Part shown: piece by piece, positions 1 to 5,881 of the stretch
How positions within the stretch are numbered: position 1 is the stretch's first letter
Layout of the letters: the number at the start of each line of letters is the position of its first letter
Assembly: GCA_947457325.1 (NCBI GenBank)
Contig: CANGVU010000077.1
Location: 1-6,478 of the forward strand
Reading direction: 5' to 3'
DNA: 6,478 nt
DNA from: Flavobacteriales bacterium
Lineage (GTDB): Bacteria; Bacteroidota; Bacteroidia; Flavobacteriales_D; Sanyastnellaceae
Position numbers and translations under genes: made by a program
Notes under the pieces: model-generated
Told to the model about the DNA's origin: nothing
What the model saw: only the letters and a program-made list of their open reading frames with translations
Databases searched by the model: none

Positions 1-1787
1 GTATTTTATTTCCCAATGCTTTTGGTGGATCCAATGGTTATTTCAAAATGAATTCCCCTGAATCATTGAAAGGAATTAAGCGAGACATCAAGCCAATTGT
101 TGAGGTTATGGACCCCTATTGGGGCGGCCAAAGCAGCAGTGGTGGCGCATTTTATTTTGGTTGGTTTGCTGTGGTATTTACGATACTCGCCTTGGTTTTC
201 TTAAAAGACAACGTCAAGTGGGCATTTCTGGCTGCGACTTTGCTTGCGTTGGGTCTAAGCGTAAAAGACATGACAGGATTGAATGATTTTTTCATTCATC
301 ACTTTCCGATGTACAAGAAATTTAGAGATTCTAAAATGATCTTGATGCTTTTGCCCACTGCTTGGGTGAGCCTTGCAGGACTGATGTTGAATCAAATCTT
401 GGATCAGAAAATGAAATGGGAAGAGATGGGCAAGAAATGGATGATGGTCTCTGGTGGAATTTTGGCGGTGGTATTTTTGATGATGGCACAGCCCAAAATG
501 ATAGGAAATTTTGAAACAGAGGATGAGGCTGACAAGATAACCAATCGGTTGGTGCAGTTTGAGGTAATCAAGAATCCCAATGCTATCTCAACCCAGGAAA
601 TGGCGCTGGTAGATAAGGTGGAAACGGCAGTAGTTGATGCTCGCATCAATATGTTCACTGCTGATGTGCAAAGGGCTTTGTTGTTTGTCATTTTGCTTTT
701 GGGCAGTGCATTTGTGATGTTGCGTTGGTCTAAATTACAACTCCCGATGTTGGCCATTATTGGACTGATGATTTGGGCGGATCAATGGGGCGTTTGCAGA
801 AGATATTTAAACAATGACAAGGAGAAGGGAAAGTATGTACGTTATGTTAAGGCAGACGAAAAAAATGTTCCAGTGATTCCAACCAAGTCAGATTTGTTCA
901 TCCTAGAAAATGAAAAGAGAGACGCCAAAGGTTGGGCGGAAAGCAAGAAGAATATCTTGGAAGCAATGGCCGAAGATGAGCATTGGAAAACTTACAAGAA
1001 CGGGGAAGTGAAAGATCAAATCGCATCTTTTGCCGCATTGAATTTGTCTTCGCATTACCGCGTGTTCACATTACAAAACCCTTTCAATAATGCTGACGTA
1101 AGTTATTTGCACAAGAGCATAGGGGGTTATCATGGAGCCAAGTTGAAACGCTATCAAGAAGTCATAGAGTTTTGTATTCAGCCAGAGATGAAAGACATGA
1201 TTGATTCTTTGCGTTCCGGGAGACAGCGAGGGGCGTTTGAGAATACCCCAGTGTTGAATATGCTCAACGCAAAGTATGTTGTTTACAATGCTGAGAATCC
1301 TCCGTTGGTTAATCCCAACGCATGCGGTGCCGCATGGTTTGTAGAAAAGTTGAATGTTGTCAAAAATGCCAATGAAGAAATTCAAGCATTGTCCGCGATT
1401 GATCCAAAGATGGAGTTGGTGGTCAATGAAAAATTCGCTAACCAATTGGTGTCCTCACCAAGCGATAGTTTAGATAAAATTTCATTAACGCAATACGCAC
1501 CCAATCACTTGGTGTATAGCGCTAAAGCAAAAGCCAAAAGGACTGCTGTTTTCTCTGAAATCTATTATCCAGAAGGATGGAATTGCTACATAGACGGTCA
1601 GTTGGCAGAAGTGGCACAAGTCAATTTTATTCTTCGCGCAGCTGTAGTGCCTGCTGGAGAGCACCAGGTAGAATGGAAGTTTGAACCTGCTGTTTGGGAG
1701 AGAGGAACCAATCTGTCTAGCATAGGTTCCATGTTGATGATTGTGTTGTTATTGGGAACAACTTTCTTGGCCTACAAAAAACGTTGA
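1..1787 (+). CDS. YfhO-family polytopic membrane protein (glycosyltransferase-C-like), 5' end missing
   Basis: The frame is open from the first bases of the window; the first full codon is at base 3 and begins ILFPNAFGGSNGYF, a segment typical of the middle of YfhO proteins, so the ATG at 48 is an internal methionine. About 594 residues are visible. Bacteroidota members usually have roughly 800, so some 200-250 N-terminal residues lie upstream. Counting from base 3, hydrophobic helices lie near residues 50-68, 72-88, 112-131, 147-162, 222-241 and 248-263. A large soluble, probably periplasmic domain (about 270-565) follows, then a C-terminal helix (571-590) and a basic tail. Family-like landmarks are FPMYKKFRDSKMIL (101-114), NMLNAKYVVYN (419-429), NPNACGAAWFVEKL and YYPEGWNCYIDG near 521. 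Firmicute YfhO relatives take part in glycosylating lipoteichoic acid. The substrate in Bacteroidota is unknown to me, and a role in envelope glycan assembly is inference. The stop is one base from the convergent neighbour's stop. Confidence 0.88.
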   Translation, partial: ILFPNAFGGSNGYFKMNSPESLKGIKRDIKPIVEVMDPYWGGQSSSGGAFYFGWFAVVFTILALVFLKDNVKWAFLAATLLALGLSVKDMTGLNDFFIHHFPMYKKFRDSKMILMLLPTAWVSLAGLMLNQILDQKMKWEEMGKKWMMVSGGILAVVFLMMAQPKMIGNFETEDEADKITNRLVQFEVIKNPNAISTQEMALVDKVETAVVDARINMFTADVQRALLFVILLLGSAFVMLRWSKLQLPMLAIIGLMIWADQWGVCRRYLNNDKEKGKYVRYVKADEKNVPVIPTKSDLFILENEKRDAKGWAESKKNILEAMAEDEHWKTYKNGEVKDQIASFAALNLSSHYRVFTLQNPFNNADVSYLHKSIGGYHGAKLKRYQEVIEFCIQPEMKDMIDSLRSGRQRGAFENTPVLNMLNAKYVVYNAENPPLVNPNACGAAWFVEKLNVVKNANEEIQALSAIDPKMELVVNEKFANQLVSSPSDSLDKISLTQYAPNHLVYSAKAKAKRTAVFSEIYYPEGWNCYIDGQLAEVAQVNFILRAAVVPAGEHQVEWKFEPAVWERGTNLSSIGSMLMIVLLLGTTFLAYKKR

Positions 1788-1788
1788 A

Positions 1789-2457
1789 TCATTTCCCTTT
1801 TGAAAAGCCAATGGCACTGAAAAGGAAGATCAACGGATAAATGAGGTTGGGCATCAGCGTGTAAGGAAAATGTTGAAAAGCGTAGTTGGGATTGGCATAA
1901 TCCCAGGCTTGGTGCGCATTGGGAATACCACCGTATCCAATCACCATTTGAGCAGCGATGCAAATAAGAATCAGAGCATGAATCGATCTGATCAAAGCCG
2001 AGTTGAATTTGCTCCACAAAGCCAATCCTACAATCCCTAGGGCGGGTAGCGCATATATCAAAGGGCTGCACAACAAGGTTGAAACTTGTTTGTATTCTTG
2101 AAGGCCATGGAACAATGGAATCAAAGAAAAGGAAACAATGGCGGGTGCAAAAAGCCATTTTGCATTGAGGCTGTTGGACCAACTAAGTCCTTTTTTGCTA
2201 TATAGCACAAACCAAATGATAAAACCCAATAGTATCCAAGGATAAAGAAAATGAATAACCCCTCCTTTTCTGTCCATGTACCAGCGGTTCAATGAAAGTA
2301 CACTTTGAAACAAACCCCAAAGTACCCAAGCCAAAGCAAAGAAGTGGGTATTGCTCCTTGTTTTTGGATCTAAGCTTCTCCACAGAGGCAGAAGGCTAGT
2401 AAAAATGATGGCCAAGGTTGCATAAACCATGGGCATGTTGTATGGAATCTCAAGCAT
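1789..2457 (-). CDS. unrecognised seven-helix integral membrane protein
   Basis: This 222-residue protein matches no family I can name. It is almost entirely membrane-embedded: hydrophobic helices fall at about residues 9-27, 39-57, 67-87, 101-118, 126-148, 155-175 and 199-217, with short loops and a basic C-terminus (SKGK). The longest conserved-looking loop is between helices 6 and 7 (GYGGIPNAHQAWDYANPNYAF, split here as GYGGIPNAHQ and AWDYANPNYAF) and is rich in Asn, Tyr, Trp and His. I see no cofactor or catalytic motif. The start ATG is at 2455-2457; an ATG at codon 8 is an alternative. No Shine-Dalgarno precedes it; instead a small hairpin sits 9 bases upstream. It is the only minus-strand gene in the window, transcribed away from the acyltransferase operon and ending one base from the YfhO stop. 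That it is real rests on length, coherent helix pattern, and a good promoter candidate (2507-2536). Confidence 0.72.
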   Translation of the reverse strand: MLEIPYNMPMVYATLAIIFTSLLPLWRSLDPKTRSNTHFFALAWVLWGLFQSVLSLNRWYMDRKGGVIHFLYPWILLGFIIWFVLYSKKGLSWSNSLNAKWLFAPAIVSFSLIPLFHGLQEYKQVSTLLCSPLIYALPALGIVGLALWSKFNSALIRSIHALILICIAAQMVIGYGGIPNAHQAWDYANPNYAFQHFPYTLMPNLIYPLIFLFSAIGFSKGK

Positions 2458-2466
2458 CTGTTAATT

Positions 2467-2484
2467 CTTGTTGGAGGGAACAAG
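2467..2484. repeat. perfect inverted repeat (6-bp arms, 6-base loop) in the divergent control region
   Basis: CTTGTT (2467-2472), GGAGGG (2473-2478), AACAAG (2479-2484). In the minus-strand transcript this is a hairpin in the leader, ending 9 bases before the start codon, with loop CCCUCC. It could act as a translational control element for the membrane protein gene or, as DNA, as a regulator-binding dyad. On the plus strand the loop reads as a Shine-Dalgarno sequence for the TTG at 2485. A six-base dyad of this kind can occur by chance. Confidence 0.4.
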
Positions 2485-2496
2485 TTGCCCACCCAA

Positions 2497-2530
2497 TTGT
2501 TTCATTCAAAGGTAAACGATATTAGCTTTG
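2497..2530 (+). promoter_or_regulatory. candidate Bacteroidota promoter for the acyltransferase operon
   Basis: TAGCTTTG at 2523-2530 matches the Bacteroidota -7 consensus TAnnTTTG exactly. Upstream, TTG at 2497-2499 lies 23 bases away, at the long end of the accepted spacing; alternatively the imperfect TTTC at 2500-2503 lies 19 bases away. Transcription would begin near 2534-2537, which makes the ATG at 2536 nearly leaderless or gives the ATG at 2557 a leader of about 20 bases, and leaves the TTG at 2485 outside the transcript. It overlaps the minus-strand promoter candidate. Confidence 0.5.
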
Positions 2531-2536
2531 CACAAA
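2507..2536 (-). promoter_or_regulatory. candidate Bacteroidota promoter for the seven-helix membrane protein gene
   Basis: Read on the minus strand, TTTG (2536-2533), 18 bases, then TACCTTTG (2514-2507). Both boxes match the Bacteroidota TTTG / TAnnTTTG consensus perfectly and the spacing is within the normal range. Transcription would start near 2503, giving a leader of about 45 bases before the ATG at 2457. The -33 box lies on the ATG of the divergent gene (2536). Confidence 0.55.
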
Positions 2537-3774
2537 TGGTTGGAAGTTTGAAGGAAATGGCAAGAAAGGCTTGTCAATGGGCATGGGTGGATGACAACCA
2601 TGAATTGGAAGTGGCATGGCAAGAGCACTGGGAGGACATCCCTAAGTCATTTCAGAAAATTCAATCGCCAAGTGTTTTTTTATCGCCAGCGTATCTCAAA
2701 GCTTTGGAAGGGCCATACAAAGTGATGTATTGCCTATACAGACAAAAAGGAGAGCCCATTGGCTGGGCTGTTTTGTTTCTCTCATCATTCACAAGTCAAG
2801 CGCTGCCCATTGATGCTAGTCAATGTGTGGGCCTTAGGCAATGGGTAATACAGAAGTGGCAGCGCAAAGGAGCCTCTCAGTGGGTTTTGTTAATGGGTAA
2901 TCCATTTGTGTCTGGAGAGCATGGTTTTGTTTTTAAGGAAGGCATTTCATTGGAAGTACAATCAGAAATATTGTGCTTGTCCATGAACAAAAAGGTAGTG
3001 GATTTGCGCAGCCAAGGCTGGAAGGTAAACATTTGTTTGATCAAGGATTTCCATGAACAACGTAAGGATTTACAGCAAGCCTTGAATGGTTGTGGTTTTG
3101 CCACCATGGAAGCTGATCCCATTATGGTATTGCCTATTCTCCCAGAATGGAACAATTTTGGCGATTACCTCAGTGACCTATCCAGTAAATTCAGATCCAA
3201 AGCACAAACCGCCAAAGCCCGCTCTAGTCAACTGATTCAAGAGGTATGGAATGAAGACACCATCAGTTCTCGAATTGATGAATGGTATCCATTGTATGAG
3301 CAAGTATATCGCCGCGCTAGTCACCGCTGGCTGCAGTTGACGGCTGATGCATTGATCCAAATGAAAGTAGGTTTAAAAGACAAAATGATTTTTAACGCTT
3401 ACACTTTAGCAGGAGAGGTCGTTGGTTTTTCAACCGCCATTATTGGAGAAGAAGAGATGGAGGCCCATGTCGTGGGATTTGATTACGAAAAGAACAGAAC
3501 GCATTATTTGTATTCGCGCATTTTGTACGATTATGTGGAATTGGGCATCAATCATAAAGTGCCTAGAATCGTTTTTGGGCGAACCGCCATTGAAATGAAG
3601 TCGGCATTGGGGGCGTTGCCTGTTAATTACTCAGCGTCTTTGAGACATGCACAACCGCTGACCAATCTTGCCGTTCGTTGGTTGACAGGATCCATCGAGT
3701 ATAACGCTCAGGGCATGCGTCAGCCTTGGAAAAAAGAGGTTGAGGAAAAATTGACCCTACTTTTGCCGAAGTAA
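2536..3774 (+). CDS. FemAB/BioF2-like GNAT-fold acyltransferase (peptidogalycan-biosynthesis-type)
   Basis: About 412 residues from the ATG at 2536. It resembles a Bacteroidota family usually annotated as GNAT family N-acetyltransferase or peptidogalycan biosynthesis protein (Acetyltransf_6 / FemAB-like). Counting from this start, an N-terminal half carries FLSPAYLKALEGPY (about 48-61) and MGNPFVSGEHGFVF (about 120-133). The C-terminal acyltransferase half begins near FGDYLSDLSSKFRSKA (208-223) and includes VGFSTAIIG (296-304), EAHVVGFDYEKNRTHYLYS (309-327) and IVFGRTAIEMKSALGA (345-360), all close to the family pattern. No signal peptide or membrane helix is visible, so it should be cytoplasmic. 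The natural acceptor is unknown; relatives transfer amino-acyl or acyl groups to amines, including peptidoglycan precursors. Start choice is uncertain: TTG at 2485 (preceded by GGAGGG at a 6-base spacing), ATG at 2536 or ATG at 2557. A promoter-like TAGCTTTG at 2523-2530 favours one of the ATGs. It is the first gene of the operon, with 2 bases to the MFS gene. Confidence 0.85.
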   Translation: MVGSLKEMARKACQWAWVDDNHELEVAWQEHWEDIPKSFQKIQSPSVFLSPAYLKALEGPYKVMYCLYRQKGEPIGWAVLFLSSFTSQALPIDASQCVGLRQWVIQKWQRKGASQWVLLMGNPFVSGEHGFVFKEGISLEVQSEILCLSMNKKVVDLRSQGWKVNICLIKDFHEQRKDLQQALNGCGFATMEADPIMVLPILPEWNNFGDYLSDLSSKFRSKAQTAKARSSQLIQEVWNEDTISSRIDEWYPLYEQVYRRASHRWLQLTADALIQMKVGLKDKMIFNAYTLAGEVVGFSTAIIGEEEMEAHVVGFDYEKNRTHYLYSRILYDYVELGINHKVPRIVFGRTAIEMKSALGALPVNYSASLRHAQPLTNLAVRWLTGSIEYNAQGMRQPWKKEVEEKLTLLLPK

Positions 3775-3776
3775 TC

Positions 3777-5009
3777 ATGCGGCAAGAACGTAATATTTTG
3801 TTGGTCTTGGCGGCCATTCAATTCACCAATATCGTGGACTTCATGATCATGATGCCCATGGGTGATATTCTAAAAAAAGAGTTGATGATTGGTCCGGGAG
3901 CTTATGGATTCTTGGTATCTTCTTATGGCTTGGCTGCAGGGCTGTCTTCTTTTTTAGGAGTGTTTTATTTGGATAGTTTGGATAGGAAGAAAGCTTTGTT
4001 GGTGGCTTATATGGGATTTATTTTGGGCACGATGTCCAGCGCTATTGTCCCCAACACCGAAGATCCAAATCTGAACTATTATTTGTTTATTGGTACCCGT
4101 GTATTGACAGGCTTGACAGGAGGATTATTGGGGGGATTGGTTATGTCCATAGTTGGGGATTTGATTCCCTTGGAGAGAAGGGGCAAGGCAATGGGTGTAG
4201 TTACGCTGTCCTTTTCTTTGGCAGCTGTTTTGGGTGTGCCATTGGCATTGGTTCTGGTGGATGCATTTGACAACAATTGGCATGTTCCGTTTTACGTCAT
4301 CAGCGGATTGAGTTTTTTGATTTTATTGTTGGCCATAAAAGTTATGCCTCCCATTCAATCTCACTTGAACAAGACAGCACCTTTTCAACCTTTGGCAACC
4401 ATCCAATCGGTCTTGGGTTCAGTTGCTCAGCGCAATGCTTTGTTGTTCACTATTATGTTGGTATTGGGACAATTTACCGTCATTAGTTTTCTGACACCTT
4501 TTATGATCAATAATGTTGGATTGGAGCAAAGCCAAATCAAGTACATCTACATTACGGGCGGGGCGGCAACGGTGATGTCGGGAATAGCCATTGGTAAGGC
4601 GGTGGATCGCTGGGGAAGGTTTAGGGTTTTTACTTTTTTTGCTTGGATGTCATGCCTGACCATGTTAGCCAATACTCATTTGACACACGTGCCATTGTAT
4701 GTGGTATTGTTTATTGCCGTCTTCTTTTTTACATTTATTTCAGGACGAATGATCCCCGCCAACACCATCATATCTGCATTGGTGAACCCAGCCCAACGTG
4801 CGGGTTTCATGAGTTTGAACAGCAGTGCCCAGAGCTTGGCCAGCGGTACAAGTGCCATCATCGCAGGGGTAATTATTTCGCAGAAGGATGAGTATTCTCC
4901 ACTGGAGAATTATCATTGGGTGGGATATTTGGCTGTTTTTTTTACGCTTATATCATTGCTGATTGTTAGAAGAATTAAGAAAATAACTGCAACAAAAACA
5001 CCTGCATAA
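3777..5009 (+). CDS. MFS transporter, DHA1 (drug:H+ antiporter-1 / AraJ-like) type
   Basis: A 410-residue protein of normal length for a 12-helix major facilitator. Helix 1 carries QFTNIVDFMIMMPMGDIL (15-32), a sequence common in Bacteroidota DHA1 transporters. Loop 2-3 has motif A in the form GVFYLDSLDRKK (61-72). Helix 4 has a motif B-like RVLTGLTGGLLGG (108-120) with the Arg in place. The equivalent loop in the second half repeats motif A as GKAVDRWGR (273-281). Helix 5 (about 140-162) has LGVP where classical drug exporters have the GP-rich motif C. The acidic and basic motif residues suggest a proton-coupled efflux carrier in the inner membrane. The substrate cannot be read from sequence: drugs, sugars and metabolites are all possible. 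Its start lies 2 bases after the acyltransferase stop, so the two are almost certainly co-transcribed. No Shine-Dalgarno is seen. The Bacteroidota-specific substrate is unknown. Confidence 0.9.
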   Translation: MRQERNILLVLAAIQFTNIVDFMIMMPMGDILKKELMIGPGAYGFLVSSYGLAAGLSSFLGVFYLDSLDRKKALLVAYMGFILGTMSSAIVPNTEDPNLNYYLFIGTRVLTGLTGGLLGGLVMSIVGDLIPLERRGKAMGVVTLSFSLAAVLGVPLALVLVDAFDNNWHVPFYVISGLSFLILLLAIKVMPPIQSHLNKTAPFQPLATIQSVLGSVAQRNALLFTIMLVLGQFTVISFLTPFMINNVGLEQSQIKYIYITGGAATVMSGIAIGKAVDRWGRFRVFTFFAWMSCLTMLANTHLTHVPLYVVLFIAVFFFTFISGRMIPANTIISALVNPAQRAGFMSLNSSAQSLASGTSAIIAGVIISQKDEYSPLENYHWVGYLAVFFTLISLLIVRRIKKITATKTPA

Positions 5010-5023
5010 TATAAATTCGTCCC

Positions 5024-5257
5024 ATGCGATTGGTAGCCCAAATCCCTCATCCTCATTTGCGTCTTGTTGTACATGAATACAACGGAAAGTACATTGTTGA
5101 AGTGGAAGGAGGAAGATGCAAGCAAGGATTTAAGTTTGACAAAGAGAACTATGATTTGACTGCTGTCCAAGAATGGGTGTTGAACAATGCAGAACAAATG
5201 ATGGAGCAGATGCACAAGATGCATGATTGGCTCCGAACGATAAAACCAAAAGAATGA
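5024..5257 (+). CDS. small conserved-looking protein of 77 residues, function unknown
   Basis: A soluble 77-residue protein with no signal peptide or membrane helix. Its N-terminal half (MRLVAQIPHPHLRLVVHEYN, then GKYIVEVEGGRCKQGFKF) reads as three or four short beta strands. The C-terminal half (about 43-72) is an amphipathic helix rich in Met, Gln and Glu. I recall similar small Bacteroidota proteins that pair an AEIPH/AQIPH start with a GKYIVKIE-like strand, but I cannot name a domain and this recollection is unverified. The gene sits 14 bases after the MFS stop, and its TGA overlaps the next gene's ATG as ATGA (5254-5257), which indicates translational coupling to the OmpH-like gene. Position between two clear genes, with this coupling, is the main support that it is real. 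No Shine-Dalgarno is present. Confidence 0.75.
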   Translation: MRLVAQIPHPHLRLVVHEYNGKYIVEVEGGRCKQGFKFDKENYDLTAVQEWVLNNAEQMMEQMHKMHDWLRTIKPKE

Positions 5258-5880
5258 AAAAAAACATTTGGATCATTGCTGTGATGGCGGTGCAATTTGC
5301 GGCCTTGGGATATTTATTTTGGAATCAGCGCAGCGGTAATCTTCCAGCGGAGTTACCGGATGCACCAGAGGCATCTGCGTTTCAGGATACGGCCAACGTT
5401 AAATCCGCCATTGTTGCCTACATCAATGGGGACAGTATTAACACCCATTTCCAATACATCAAGGATCAAGAAGCGCGTTTGCAGAGCAGTTTGAAAGGAG
5501 CTGATGCTGAATTTCAAAGAGAATATGCCAAGCGTGAAAAGGAAGCGCAAGATTTGTTGCAGTATGCCAATAGCAAGCAATTGCCAGAGGATGAGGCCCG
5601 TGTGGTGGAGGAGCGCTTGGCCACGCTGCAAGGAGAATTGCAACAGATAGATGCTAAGATGTCTGAAGACATTGCCGCCAAGAAGGAGGCCATGACCATA
5701 GAATTGAACAACAAAGTAAAGAAGTACTTGGATCGATATGCCAAAATGAAGAACATTGATTTTGTGCTGAACTACCAAGAAGGTATTCCCATTGTATTGT
5801 ATGGCAACAATGCTTTTAATGTAACCTCGGAGGTATTGAAGGGATTGAATGAGGAGTATCAACAAGAGAAAAAGAAGTAA
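5254..5880 (+). CDS. OmpH/Skp-like periplasmic chaperone-family protein with N-terminal membrane anchor
   Basis: 208 residues from the ATG at 5254. An in-frame TTG at 5227 would add nine residues but lose the clear lysine-rich start MKKN and the ATGA coupling, so 5254 is preferred. Residues 5-23 form a hydrophobic helix after two lysines. There is no lipobox and no convincing AxA cleavage site, so it looks like an uncleaved anchor with the rest in the periplasm. After a Pro/Ala/Glu-rich linker (28-48), the OmpH domain begins with AIVAYINGDSI (52-62). A long coiled coil of charged and Leu/Ala-rich heptads (about 65-160) follows, then the closing segment NIDFVLNYQEGIPIVLYGNN (167-186) and NVTSEVLKGLNEEY (189-202), both typical of the family. 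Skp binds unfolded outer-membrane proteins in the periplasm as a trimer; the same fold is inferred here, the client set is not known. DUF4924 follows after one base. Confidence 0.87.
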   Translation: MKKNIWIIAVMAVQFAALGYLFWNQRSGNLPAELPDAPEASAFQDTANVKSAIVAYINGDSINTHFQYIKDQEARLQSSLKGADAEFQREYAKREKEAQDLLQYANSKQLPEDEARVVEERLATLQGELQQIDAKMSEDIAAKKEAMTIELNNKVKKYLDRYAKMKNIDFVLNYQEGIPIVLYGNNAFNVTSEVLKGLNEEYQQEKKK

Positions 5881-5881
5881 C

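Noticed and set aside
48..50. ATG at 48 as the true start of the YfhO-family protein
   Set aside because: The frame is open upstream to the window edge and the upstream residues match the family's internal sequence, so the gene is cut by the window boundary.
1797..1815. CTTTTGAAAAG and GCCAATGGC palindromes near the convergent stops as a terminator
   Set aside because: Each has a loop of only one base, so neither can form a real hairpin, and there is no GC-rich stem with a U run.
1772..2182. 136-codon minus-strand frame inside the seven-helix gene
   Set aside because: It overlaps the membrane protein gene in another frame and has scattered Cys, Gln and Pro without any domain pattern; the 222-residue frame has a coherent helix pattern.
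5012..5019. TAAATTCG before the 77-residue gene as an internal promoter
   Set aside because: One mismatch to TAnnTTTG and no TTG or TTTG at the required distance upstream; a 14-base gap inside an operon needs no promoter.
4913..5224. 103-codon minus-strand open frame across the MFS/small-gene junction
   Set aside because: Composition is that of a shadow frame, it covers the ends of two coupled plus-strand genes, and it has no recognisable domain.
5257..5264. Run of eight A after the OmpH-like ATG as a programmed slippage site
   Set aside because: It is explained by the ordinary MKKN signal-sequence start (AAA AAA AAC); no alternative-frame product or stimulatory structure is seen.
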